Source: CAZUHB01 sp964620445 | GTDB lineage: Bacteria; Planctomycetota; B15-G4; CAYZWU01 | Direction of reading: 5' to 3' | Assembly: GCA_964620445.1 (NCBI GenBank) | Contig: CAZUHB010000008.1 | Span: 62,001-126,000 of the forward strand | DNA: 64,000 bases | In this document: positions 1 through 8,679 of the stretch, piece by piece | Numbering within the stretch: position 1 is the first letter of the stretch | Layout: the number at the start of each line of letters is the position of its first letter | Translations under genes and position numbers: made by a program | Notes under the pieces: model-generated | The model's database searches: none | What the model saw: the letters and a program-made list of their open reading frames with translations, nothing else | Told to the model about the DNA's origin: nothing

Positions 1-2946
1 GTAATGGTTGAACGAATTCATCCCCGGGTCGGCGAATCCGCGTCCCTCCACGTAGCCGTCCCACCGTTCCCAGATCGTCGTGGCCCCTTGCTCGACCATG
101 TACCCCCACGACGGCGGTGTCGTGAGATTGATCAAACGGCACGCTTCGCGATGATGCCCATGTTCGCTCAGCACCTGCATGAGACGGTGGGACGTGTGAA
201 AACCGGTGGACAGATGGCCCCGATATCGTTCGAGCGCCTCGAGCAGATGGGCGATCGCCGCCCGCGTCGAGTCCCCTTCGAGCAACTCCATATCGAGGGC
301 GAGTGCATATCCCCCTTGCGTGTCTCCCTCGATGCGGCCCTCGTCGTTCACGTAGGCTTTCCGGAAGGCGGCCCTGATCTTCGCTGCCAGCTCGCCGTAC
401 TGCCGCGCTTCGCCGTCCCGCCCCAGCACGCGCGCCATCTCGGATACGATCCGCGTGGAGTCGGCGAAAAAGGCGGTGGCAAAAACTTCCTTGGGAACGG
501 CATTGCCTTCCCGTGGAAAACCCTCGATGCGCACGGTGTCCCCGTTGACCCAGTCGCCGTAGTCGTTACCCCTCCCCTCGGTCCAGAGCAGATCGGGATT
601 CTTGGAGTGGATATAGTCAATCCATCGGCGTGCGGCCTCGAAGTGCTCCTCCAGGACACGCTCGTCGCCGTAGTACCGGTAGAGTTGCCAGGGAATTACC
701 ACTCCGGCGTCGCCCCACGCCGGAACGCCGCAGAACTCGCCAGTGTCGCGCTTGGCCCCGAGAGGGGCGAAATCGGGAAAACGGCCGTCTTCATTCTGGG
801 CATCGCGCAGATCGTGGACATACTTCGTGAAGAAGGCGGCGAGATCCATGTTGTAGATCGCAGCCTCGGCGAAGGCCAGGATATCGCCTGTCCATCCGAG
901 GCGCTCGTCGCGCTGCGGGCAGTCGGTGGGAATACCGGTCAGATTTCCCCGCTGCCCCCAGAGAATATTCTTCATGAGCTGGTTCACGAGAACGTTCGAA
1001 CTCTGAAATCGCCCCGTCTCCGTTGCGCTCGTGTGCATGGGCAAGCCGACGAGATCGCTCAGCCTCGGAGTGTCTGCCGCGCCCGTCACCTCGACGTATC
1101 GGAAACCGTGAAACGTGAACCGCGGTTCGAAGACCTCCTCGCCCCGCCCGTCGAGGACGAAGGTGTCCTCGGCCGCCGCTTGCCGCAGGTTGTCCCTGTA
1201 GATCGTTCCGTCCGCAGCGAGTCTCTCGGCGTGGCGCAGGGTGACCGATCCGCCGGCCGGACCGCGCGCTTTGAAGCGGCACACGCCGACCATGTTCTGC
1301 CCCAGGTCGAAGACGAAAATTCCGGGCCGCGGCTCGTCCAGACTCACGGGGACGATCTCCCGCGTGATGGCCACCGGCTCGCTCCGCTGCCAGACCAGAT
1401 CGACATCCCCTGTAAGAGGTGAATGGGTCGCGGGTTTCCAGTACTTGTCCCCCAGGGCGATACCGATCGCTTCGCTCATCGAACGGCGGTTGTCTATCGT
1501 CTCGCCGTCATAGATACCCGCCGCCGTGACCGGCCCATCGCGCGAACCGCGCCACGCGGAGTCGCTCGCCACGACGGTTTGCGTCCCGTCATCGAATTCG
1601 ATCTCGAGCTGCATCAGAAGGGCCGGATTCTCACCGTACAACCGGGGCTGTGAAAAGCCGATCCGGCCGGCGAACCAGCCCTCGGCAACGGTTGCAAAGA
1701 GATCGTTCGTTTCTCCAGGCGATATGAATTCGGTCACGTCGTGGGTCTGATACTGGATCCGGCGGTTGTATTCGGTCCATTCCGGCGCAAGCGAACTCCG
1801 ACCCACCTTGCGGCCATTGAGTTTGAGCTCGTAGATTCCCTGGGCGGTGACATAAACGGTGGCTCTCTTCAGATCCTCTCGGGCAACGTCGAATCGACGG
1901 CAGAGGTCTACGGCGCTTTGCGGCTTGCGCACTCCGACTCCCGGTTTGCCCCACGGCTCGTCGCCGTAGGTGCCGACAGCGACCGGCGAAATCCATGACC
2001 GGTCGTCATAACCGGCGGACAACCACTCAGTGTTCTCCTCGCCGATACCGGCAGCGTCCGCGTCGATGCAGCGCCATTGAGAGCCCTCGACGGTCTTTAT
2101 CCTCCCCGTACCGGGCGGCCCCATCGATCCCATGCCGAAGAGAAGGCCGGCGGGACCATCTGTATTGCGCGCCTCGACGGCGATCAGATTCATCCCCGGT
2201 TCGAGCTGCTTCCCTTGAAAGAGCGTATAAGTCTCGACCGATTTCCACTGGCCGTCGCTGCCGATCTCGACGCCGTTCACAAAGAGTCTGTAGTGGTTGT
2301 CGGCGCTCAGGGCGAGAGTCACTTTGATATCCGACTTCTCGAGGTGCACCTTGCACCGGAAACAGACGCGAGCGTCGTCGCTTTTTTGCGTTGGATGCCA
2401 GATCCAATCACCCAGAAGGAGGGCTGTCTCCTCCGTTCCCCCCGGTCGCGGAATCGTGATCCACTCCGCCTGCCAGTCGGACCGCTCGAGCAGGCCCATC
2501 GACCAGCGAGCCGGCCGGCTCCATGCCGACGGGCGGTCATGGCGGTCCCAGACGCGCACCGCCCACCAGCACTGCTGCCGCGAACGGAGAGGCTCTCCGC
2601 CATAGGCCACATGGAGCGTCCTGTCCGAGGCGATCTTTCCGCTGTCAAAAAGCGTCCCCTCGCGCCGCATCAGCTCGTCGCGCCCCGACGCGACGATCAC
2701 CTGGTAAGCGGTCTGCGCCTGGCCGCGCTGATCCGACTCGACAACCCAGCTCAACCGCGGCAGAGGAATGTCGACACCGAGTGGATCGATTCTGTACTCG
2801 CAGCGAAGGTTGGTAGGATTCAGATCGCCAGGGGCGGTCTCCTCCGGAGACCCGTCCGCTTGCGTCGAAAAACAGGATCCGCAGAGCAGGCAAGGGAGAA
2901 GAAACAGAACGCGGATAAAAAAGAATTCGGATGATCTCGATCGCAT
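1..2946 (-). CDS. alpha-L-rhamnosidase (GH78), truncated by window edge
   Basis: Removes terminal alpha-L-rhamnose from glycans or glycosides outside the cytoplasm. The frame stays open from 2946 to base 1 (982 codons) and continues beyond the window. The diagnostic GH78 motif CPQRDERLGWTGD lies near residue 676, inside the (alpha/alpha)6 barrel and after beta-sandwich domains. The last visible residues are FNHY, the start of the usual FNHYxxGxVGEW motif, so the last part of the barrel and the C-terminal domain are missing. The ATG at 2946 is preferred over the ATG at 2961 because GGAG sits seven bases upstream. Residues 8-25 form a signal peptide ending in CLLCGSC, which may be lipid-modified but is not a canonical lipobox. 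It lies 93 bp downstream of the response regulator gene and may be controlled by that two-component pair (inference). Confidence 0.93.
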   Translation of the reverse strand, partial: MRSRSSEFFFIRVLFLLPCLLCGSCFSTQADGSPEETAPGDLNPTNLRCEYRIDPLGVDIPLPRLSWVVESDQRGQAQTAYQVIVASGRDELMRREGTLFDSGKIASDRTLHVAYGGEPLRSRQQCWWAVRVWDRHDRPSAWSRPARWSMGLLERSDWQAEWITIPRPGGTEETALLLGDWIWHPTQKSDDARVCFRCKVHLEKSDIKVTLALSADNHYRLFVNGVEIGSDGQWKSVETYTLFQGKQLEPGMNLIAVEARNTDGPAGLLFGMGSMGPPGTGRIKTVEGSQWRCIDADAAGIGEENTEWLSAGYDDRSWISPVAVGTYGDEPWGKPGVGVRKPQSAVDLCRRFDVAREDLKRATVYVTAQGIYELKLNGRKVGRSSLAPEWTEYNRRIQYQTHDVTEFISPGETNDLFATVAEGWFAGRIGFSQPRLYGENPALLMQLEIEFDDGTQTVVASDSAWRGSRDGPVTAAGIYDGETIDNRRSMSEAIGIALGDKYWKPATHSPLTGDVDLVWQRSEPVAITREIVPVSLDEPRPGIFVFDLGQNMVGVCRFKARGPAGGSVTLRHAERLAADGTIYRDNLRQAAAEDTFVLDGRGEEVFEPRFTFHGFRYVEVTGAADTPRLSDLVGLPMHTSATETGRFQSSNVLVNQLMKNILWGQRGNLTGIPTDCPQRDERLGWTGDILAFAEAAIYNMDLAAFFTKYVHDLRDAQNEDGRFPDFAPLGAKRDTGEFCGVPAWGDAGVVIPWQLYRYYGDERVLEEHFEAARRWIDYIHSKNPDLLWTEGRGNDYGDWVNGDTVRIEGFPREGNAVPKEVFATAFFADSTRIVSEMARVLGRDGEARQYGELAAKIRAAFRKAYVNDEGRIEGDTQGGYALALDMELLEGDSTRAAIAHLLEALERYRGHLSTGFHTSHRLMQVLSEHGHHREACRLINLTTPPSWGYMVEQGATTIWERWDGYVEGRGFADPGMNSFNHY

Positions 2947-3039
2947 TTCGGGCTCCGTCATGGGATCCAGCTGTCAGATTCGAGCAGACCTTTCGTGTGC
3001 ATGCGGATCGTGTGCGCAGGTCAGCCGCACATCTTCCAT

Positions 3040-3810
3040 TCAGAGAGATTTCCCGAGCCGTCTCTCGAGGTCGGGACGGTACTTGCGACTCAGTTTGAGC
3101 TTCTCACCGCCGCGAAGCACAACCATGAACTCGTTGTTGAAGGTCGGTAAGAGCTCCTTTATATCGTCGAAATTCACCATTGTCGACCTGTGAATGCGGA
3201 CGAACTTTTCGAGCGGAAGACGCCTCTCCATCCCGGCCATCGTCTCGCGCATGAGAAAGAGGTCGTCCCGCGTGTGAATGCGTACATAGTTGCCTGCCGC
3301 CTCTATCCAGACGATCCGATCGGCAGGAACGAAAACGATCTTGCCTTCCGTCTTGATCAGGAGTTTATTCCCCGCGCGCTGTTCGTTCCGGGTATCCCTG
3401 ATCAACTGGGCGAGCTCCGTTCTGACCACCCCTGCCCGGGCCTGTTCGACCATTTTCCGGGCGCGATCGAGCGCCTCGGCAAATCGCGCGCTGCCGAATG
3501 GCTTGAGAAGATAGTCGAGCGCGTGAACCTCGAAGGCTTTCACCGCGTACTGATCAAAAGCGGTGACGAACACCACCGACGGCAAGCGGTCCTGATCGAG
3601 TGCCGCCAGGACATCGAAACCATCCACGGCCGGCATCTGCACGTCGAGGAAGACCAGATCGGGCTCGAATTTCTCGATGGCATCGACCGCCTCGTTCCCG
3701 TTTTCACACTCGGCCAGGACCTCGAAATCGCTTTCGAGCGCAAGCAGCGTCCTGATCCGCTCCCGCGCCAGGGGTTCGTCATCGACGATGATTGCTCTGA
3801 TTCGTTCCAT
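3040..3810 (-). CDS. LytTR-family response regulator
   Basis: Cytoplasmic DNA-binding response regulator, 256 residues. An N-terminal receiver domain (about 1-120) shows the acidic pocket VDDE (9-12), the phosphoacceptor Asp56 in FLDVQMP and the conserved Lys in YLLKPFG. The C-terminal LytTR DNA-binding domain (about 150-256) carries the family features IEAAGNYVRIHT and FVRIHRSTMVN. The ATG at 3810 (MERIRAI) was chosen over a TTG five codons upstream because the purine-rich GGACGGAAA precedes it. The kinase gene lies 51 bp upstream on the same strand and the rhamnosidase gene 93 bp downstream. This order suggests one signalling unit in which the regulator may control carbohydrate-use genes; the target is inference. 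Confidence 0.95.
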   Translation of the reverse strand: MERIRAIIVDDEPLARERIRTLLALESDFEVLAECENGNEAVDAIEKFEPDLVFLDVQMPAVDGFDVLAALDQDRLPSVVFVTAFDQYAVKAFEVHALDYLLKPFGSARFAEALDRARKMVEQARAGVVRTELAQLIRDTRNEQRAGNKLLIKTEGKIVFVPADRIVWIEAAGNYVRIHTRDDLFLMRETMAGMERRLPLEKFVRIHRSTMVNFDDIKELLPTFNNEFMVVLRGGEKLKLSRKYRPDLERRLGKSL

Positions 3811-3861
3811 CGATTTTCCGTCCAATATCGCACTCCGGGCGCGGGCGCCGGCCCGGACGTC

Positions 3862-4986
3862 TCATGAATAGGGGCCGGTGTGAAAGGGGATCTCCATCTG
3901 CACCACCAGTCCGCCCTCCTCGGGAGTGCGGAACGCGATCCGTCCCGCCGAACCGTAAAGCTGTTCCAGGCGGGCCCGCGTGTTGGCCAGGCCTGTACGG
4001 GAAACGGGAGGATCGCCCCCTTCGGGTAATCCGGGCCCATTGTCCCCCACTTCGATTTCCACGATCCCCTTTCGATTCCGGGCGCGCAAAACGATCCGCC
4101 CCTGTGTCACGATCTTGCTGATTCCGTGATTGACCGCGTTCTCGACGATCGGCTGAAGGATAAGATTCGGCACGTAGGCTCCCTGGACGTCGGGCGCGAT
4201 ATCGAAGTCCACCACGAGCCGGTCGCCGAACCTGATCTGCTCGATGTCGAGATACCTCTTGAGAAAATCGAGCTCCTTGCGCATCGGGACCTCGTGCTCT
4301 TCGGTCGCCTCGAGGGAAAGACGCAGGAGATCGCCCAGTTTGATGACCATCGCTTCGGCGGCTTCGATATCGCGATGCATGAGCGTCGAGATCGCGTGCA
4401 GCGTGTTGAAGAGAAAGTGAGGGTGCAGCTGCATCTTGAGCACGTCGAGCTGGGCGCGCGCAAGACGCATCTCGAGCTGGCTCGCACGGACCTCCCGTTC
4501 CCGGAAGAGCCTGTAATAGTCGAGGCCGTGAAAGGCGGCCACGAATGCCAGATAGGTGTTGCACCCCATCAGCAGCGGACCGACTCCAACAGGCATGATC
4601 TCGATTCCGAAGTTGCTCTTCATCAGATAGAACTGGATGAGCCTGACCCCTTCGCCCACGACCAGGCCGAACAGGAGATGCACGGCCAGCGGAACGCGCC
4701 ACGCGCCACGCTTGATCGTGAACCGCCTGCACAGAATCAGCATGAGAGGTGTCGCCGCGATCCAGGGACACCACCAGCAGAAAGACCGGCACAGTTCGAG
4801 AAAGTAATCACACTCCTTGTCGCTCCGCGTGTACGACTCGTAATAGGTGGTGGCATACCCCACGGCAAGAACCGCACAGCAGACGAAAACCATACCGAAC
4901 GCAATGAGGTGGGCTCTGAGCGAGGATCTCTCGAGGGGTGTATTCAGATCGTCTGTTTCGACTCGGTCAATCATTTCGCGATTCAT
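3862..4986 (-). CDS. LytS/YehU-type sensor histidine kinase
   Basis: Membrane sensor kinase of 374 residues, partner of the adjacent LytTR regulator. The N-terminal half has about four hydrophobic segments (for example LIAFGMVFVCCAVLAV, WIAATPLMLILC and VHLLFGLVVGEGV). The family signature LHPHFLFNTLH contains His190, the likely phosphoacceptor. The HATPase end shows the N box PIVENAVNHGI and a G box with DNGPGLP. There is no PAS or other recognised soluble sensor domain, so the ligand is unknown. The ATG at 4986 is preceded by GAGGGG about six bases upstream; an upstream TTG in the same frame lacks such a site. The gene is divergent from the selenoprotein gene, with only 137 bp between them. 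Confidence 0.94.
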   Translation of the reverse strand: MNREMIDRVETDDLNTPLERSSLRAHLIAFGMVFVCCAVLAVGYATTYYESYTRSDKECDYFLELCRSFCWWCPWIAATPLMLILCRRFTIKRGAWRVPLAVHLLFGLVVGEGVRLIQFYLMKSNFGIEIMPVGVGPLLMGCNTYLAFVAAFHGLDYYRLFREREVRASQLEMRLARAQLDVLKMQLHPHFLFNTLHAISTLMHRDIEAAEAMVIKLGDLLRLSLEATEEHEVPMRKELDFLKRYLDIEQIRFGDRLVVDFDIAPDVQGAYVPNLILQPIVENAVNHGISKIVTQGRIVLRARNRKGIVEIEVGDNGPGLPEGGDPPVSRTGLANTRARLEQLYGSAGRIAFRTPEEGGLVVQMEIPFHTGPYS

Positions 4987-5123
4987 CGTATCCCCTCGCC
5001 CCTCGAGAGGCAAACTGCATCTGGGGATAGAATCTTGCGGCTCCAGGCGGGTGAGGTTAGTCTGGTCTGTCCCTGATCCGCGGCTTTTCCGAGCCGCACC
5101 AACCGTCTCTGCGAGGAACGATC

Positions 5124-6632
5124 ATGCGATATTTCACTTTTGCGGTGCTCGCCGCCTGGTTGCTTTTTTCCGTTCATGTCAGCGCCTCCGACGAGGACCG
5201 CTCCCCCGGGACGAAATCGGTCGAAGAGGAGCTGCTCGCTCTCTGCGGCCAGTGGCTCGACGACTACTCGGAAGGGCGCGTCGAACGCGTTGCGGCCCGA
5301 TTCGCGCCCGGCGCCGTGGTGGCCATCGACGCGGCGGACAGCGACAAGCAAAGAGTCATGTCGGCTGAAGATTTCATAACCCTCGTCCGCCAGAGTCTCG
5401 AGCGAGGGAGAACCTTCCGCGAGTGGCTCGTCGGCGAACCGACGGTGCTCGTCGATCACAAGATCGCAACAGTGTGGGCGCCGTATCGCGTCGAATCGCC
5501 CGATCGCCTCGCGGGCGGCATCGACGTCTTCCAGTTCGTCCGTCTCGACGGCGACTGGAAGATCGTGAGTCTTTCCTACACGAACAGAAAGATCGTCGCG
5601 CGCGAAGAAAGCTCCCCCACCCCCTCGGACGCACCGAATCCACCCGAACTGGGCCGCGTCGCGTGGAACCGCGACCTCGGCCCGGCGATCGAGGAGACGG
5701 CAACCTCCGGGAAACCGACGCTTCTCCTTTTCCAGGAGGTCCCCGGATGAGCCACGTGCGTGCGCTTCGGTCAGGAGCCCCTGTCCCATCCATTGCTCAT
5801 CGACGCGATCGAGAACGAGTTCATCCCCGTCGCGGTGCACAACAACCGCGAGGGAGCGGACGCCGAGATACTGGAACGGTTCGGAGAACCTGCATGGAAC
5901 AACCCGGTCATCCGTTTCCTCGACGGGGAAGGCAAGGACATCGTTCCGCGCCGCGACCGGATCTGGTCGGCCGGGGGAGTCGCGGCGCGCCTCGAGGAGG
6001 TTCTCCTCGCGTCGGGACGCGATCTTCCCCCCTACGTTCGGATCGCCGCGCGGGAGCTCTCGCTCGAAAAGCCGGATCTTGCCACTTTCGCGATGCACTG
6101 TTTCTGGGAGGGCGAGGTCCGTCTCGGCGGACTGGACGGTGTTCTGAACACGCGCGCCGGCTGGATCGACAAGTTCGAGGTGGTCGAGGTGACCTTCGAT
6201 GCGTCCAGGATCAGCTACGAGAATCTCCTCGAAAGGGCGCTCGAGCTCGGATGCGCCTCGAAGGTCTTCGCCCACGGCGAGAGCCAGATCGCGATCGCCC
6301 GGGCGATCGCGCCCGACAGGGTGATTCCGATCGCGTCGCCTGCCGCGAACGCCAAGAAATCGGATGACAAGCACGGGCTCAACAGCACATGGTTGCGCTT
6401 CGTCCCCCTCACACCGATGCAGGCGACCAAGATCAACGCCGCCCTTGGTAATGGACAATCCCCGTCGCACTTGCTCAGCCCCCGCCAGAGAAGACTGGCG
6501 GCCAGGATCGAGGCCGCTATTAAAAAGGACGCCCATCTCCTCGACCGTTTCGAACGTCCGGGGTCGATCGATGACTTCGTCGAGTACGAGAAAAAACTAC
6601 TGGCGGTCCTCGCGGCCGCCATCGGTGAATAA
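5124..6632 (+). CDS. probable selenoprotein: NTF2-like + UxxC thioredoxin-like + MsrA-like fusion
   Basis: One continuous reading frame of 502 residues if the UGA at 5748-5750 is read as selenocysteine. Residues 1-22 are a signal peptide. Residues about 34-150 form an NTF2/SnoaL-like fold (WLDDYSEGRVERVAARFAPGA to DGDWKIVSLSYT). Residues about 185-300 are thioredoxin-like, with LLLFQEVPG-U-ATC-VRFG, so Sec209 and Cys212 form a UxxC redox pair. Residues about 318-430 resemble MsrA, with Cys326 in AMHCFWEGE and EVVEVTFD followed by ISYENLL. From memory, public annotations describe a VPGUxxT thioredoxin-like (seleno)protein family; this appears to be a member with extra domains. The ATG at 5124 follows GAGGAAC. 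The protein is probably an exported thiol or selenol oxidoreductase acting on peptides or methionine sulfoxide (inference). If UGA terminated translation, the product would stop right before the redox site. Confidence 0.85.
5748..5750 (+). other. in-frame UGA, predicted selenocysteine codon
   Basis: The codon string GGA-TGA-GCC-ACG-TGC reads G-U-A-T-C. The frame is open for 208 codons before it and 293 codons after it, and protein similarity is continuous across it. The codon falls exactly where thioredoxin-like proteins carry the first Cys of CxxC. No base needs to be inserted or deleted, which argues against a sequencing frameshift. No selA, selB, selC or selD gene is visible in this window. 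Confidence 0.82.
5764..5778 (+). promoter_or_regulatory. candidate bacterial SECIS hairpin
   Basis: A five-pair stem GCUUC/GGAGC closes a GGUCA loop. The loop begins 19 nt after the UGA and has G at its first two positions, as expected for bacterial SECIS elements that bind SelB. The stem is short and contains one U-G pair, and I cannot compute folding energies, so alternative pairings with neighbouring bases remain possible. Confidence 0.5.
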
Positions 6633-6638
6633 AGCACA

Positions 6639-7544
6639 ATGCGCGCAATCGGAAAACTGGACAGCGAAGACCAGGCCAGGACTTTCAGCGATTTCCTCCA
6701 CGTGGAGGGCATCGGAAACGAAATCGATCAGACCGGCGATGGGGCGTGGACGATCTGGGTTCATGCCGAGGACGATATCGATGGTGCGCGACAGCTACTC
6801 GACCGCTTCGCCCGGAATCCACGCTCCGGCGAATTCGCGAGCGCCCCATCCGCCGCACGGCGTCTAAAACGCCGGGAGAAGCGCGCGACCTCCCGCACGC
6901 GCACACGCTACGTCGACGTGCGCACGACGTGGACCACTGCCACCGTCCTGCGCCCGGGTCCCTTGACGATCGCCTTCATCGGCGCGAGCGTCGCCGTGGC
7001 GCTCCTCTCCCGGCTCGGCTCGAACGAGGAGGTTCTGCAATTCTTGACGATCGCCCCGCACGAGGTTATCGGCAATCGCATCGTCTGGATCAAAGGCCTG
7101 CGAGAGATCATGGGCGGAGAGGTCTGGCGCCTCGTCACGCCCATATTCCTCCACTTCGGCCTCCTCCATCTGCTCTTCAACATGCTCTGGTTGAAGGATC
7201 TGGGAAGCATGATCGAATCGCGCCAGGGATCGTGGTACCTGACAGCGCTCATTCTGGCGATCGCCATCCTGTCCAACGTGGGACAGTACTACTTCGAGAC
7301 GAATCCTCGATTCGGAGGAATGTCGGGTGTGGTTTACGGTCTGCTCGGCTTCGTCTGGATCCGGGGAAGATTCGATCCTTCGTCCGGTTACTCGCTTCCC
7401 CGATGGATCGTCGTGATGATGATGGGCTGGTTCCTGCTCTGCTTGATCGGCGTCATCCCCCATATCGCCAACGCCGCCCACGGCGTCGGCCTTCTGGCCG
7501 GTGCCGTCTGGGGATTTGTCTCCTCGGGTCGTCTCTGGAAATGA
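6639..7544 (+). CDS. rhomboid intramembrane serine protease, GlpG type
   Basis: Membrane protease of 301 residues that cleaves transmembrane substrates. Residues 1-60 resemble the small cytoplasmic domain of GlpG (KLDSEDQARTFSDFLHVEG). About six transmembrane helices follow from residue 107. The catalytic dyad is Ser229 in GGMSGVVYG and His281 in NAAHGVGLLAG, and HLLFNMLWL supplies the oxyanion/loop-helix region. The gene begins six bases after the selenoprotein stop codon and is probably co-transcribed with it. There is no strong Shine-Dalgarno sequence before the ATG, which suggests translational coupling. It faces the oxidoreductase gene at 7573 convergently, and a small CGGCC-TTC-GGCCG hairpin at 7555-7567 lies between them without a T-run. 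Confidence 0.94.
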   Translation: MRAIGKLDSEDQARTFSDFLHVEGIGNEIDQTGDGAWTIWVHAEDDIDGARQLLDRFARNPRSGEFASAPSAARRLKRREKRATSRTRTRYVDVRTTWTTATVLRPGPLTIAFIGASVAVALLSRLGSNEEVLQFLTIAPHEVIGNRIVWIKGLREIMGGEVWRLVTPIFLHFGLLHLLFNMLWLKDLGSMIESRQGSWYLTALILAIAILSNVGQYYFETNPRFGGMSGVVYGLLGFVWIRGRFDPSSGYSLPRWIVVMMMGWFLLCLIGVIPHIANAAHGVGLLAGAVWGFVSSGRLWK

Positions 7545-7572
7545 ATTCCTTTTGCGGCCTTCGGCCGTGGCG

Positions 7573-8667
7573 TCAGGCCACCCATCCCGTCGGCAGGGGT
7601 TCGGGCTGCGCACACCGCGTTTCGATTTCCACATGGCATGACGTCTCCGACGCGCGATGAATGGCGTGCATGATCTCGAGAACGTGGAGCGCCACCTCGC
7701 CCGATGCCCTGTGCGGTCGGTCTTCTTCGATGGCGTGAGCCAGCTCGGCCACCCCGAGGCCGCGGCTGTTCTGTGCATGGCCGTCGAGAGGCCCCTCGTC
7801 GGCCCACCTGCCGGTCCCCGGCTTAAAGAGCGCGACCGGCCCCCCGAAAGTGTTAGGATCGGGCACGGACAGGGATCCCCCGCTTCCGTAGATCTCGATC
7901 AACGGAAGGCGCGCGGCGGACACGTCGAAGCTGGTGAGCAAGGTCACCACGGGGCCTGAAGCGAAGTCGAGCACGGCAGCGACATGTGTGGGCACCTCCA
8001 CGTCGATTTTCTCTCCGCACCGCGGTTCGCTGCCAATGGTACGCCGGTCATGGGTGCGTCGTGCCGAACCGGTCACGCGCCGCACCGGGCCGAGCACCGA
8101 GATCAGCGCGGTGAGATAATAGGGCCCCATGTCGAAGAGCGGCCCGCCCCCCCGCTTGTAGTAGAAATCAGGATCAGGGTGCCACGACTCGTGGCCCGGA
8201 CAGACGAAGAATGCCGTTCCAGCCACGGGCCGTCCGATCGCGCCCCGATCGATCAGGTCACGGCAGCGGGAGATCCCGGCACCGAGGATGGTGTCAGGCG
8301 CACAGCCGACTCTGAGACCGCGCGCACGCGACTCCCGAAGAAGGGTTTCGGCCTCGTCCAGATCGACGGCGAGCGGCTTTTCGTTGTAGAGGTGCTTGCC
8401 CGCCCGCAGAGCGCGAAGCCCAACCGATCCGTGGCTGTCGGGTGTGGTGAGATTCAGAACGAGGTCGATCTCCCGGTTTCGAAGAAGCTCTTCCGGATCG
8501 GCATGGCAGGTCATCCCGAACTCCTCGGCGCGAGCCCTGGCGCGCGCATGCACCCTGTCAGCGCATGCCGAGAGCTCGACGCGACGGTAAGCCCGAAGGT
8601 TCTTCATGTAGATCGCGCTGATATTGCCGCAGCCGATGATTCCTATCCTGAGTTTGCTTCCGCCCAT
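7573..8667 (-). CDS. Gfo/Idh/MocA-family oxidoreductase
   Basis: NAD(P)-dependent oxidoreductase of 364 residues, typically acting on sugars or cyclitols. The N-terminal Rossmann fold shows GIIGCGNISAIYMKNL (about 8-24). The catalytic EKP motif is in LYNEKPLAVD (about residues 95-100). The C-terminal domain shows GGGPLFDMGPYYL, typical of the family. There is no signal peptide, so it is cytoplasmic. The ThuA-like gene lies 13 bp upstream; in ThuA/ThuB-type pairs the two proteins are thought to process disaccharides or keto-sugars, so the pair probably acts on products of the nearby glycosidases (inference). It is the last gene of a minus-strand run that begins at 15642. Confidence 0.93.
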   Translation of the reverse strand: MGGSKLRIGIIGCGNISAIYMKNLRAYRRVELSACADRVHARARARAEEFGMTCHADPEELLRNREIDLVLNLTTPDSHGSVGLRALRAGKHLYNEKPLAVDLDEAETLLRESRARGLRVGCAPDTILGAGISRCRDLIDRGAIGRPVAGTAFFVCPGHESWHPDPDFYYKRGGGPLFDMGPYYLTALISVLGPVRRVTGSARRTHDRRTIGSEPRCGEKIDVEVPTHVAAVLDFASGPVVTLLTSFDVSAARLPLIEIYGSGGSLSVPDPNTFGGPVALFKPGTGRWADEGPLDGHAQNSRGLGVAELAHAIEEDRPHRASGEVALHVLEIMHAIHRASETSCHVEIETRCAQPEPLPTGWVA

Positions 8668-8679
8668 CGAGTCTCCTCC

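Noticed and set aside
4..1422. Long plus-strand open frame (472 codons)
   Set aside because: It is antisense to the GH78 rhamnosidase, which shows strong motifs; the plus-strand product has no recognisable domain.
5760..6632. Separate gene starting with GTG after the UGA
   Set aside because: It is in frame with the upstream part and would start inside a thioredoxin-like motif; one selenoprotein explains both.
7555..7567. Hairpin CGGCC-TTC-GGCCG as a terminator
   Set aside because: Only five pairs and no T-run on either strand; too weak to call.
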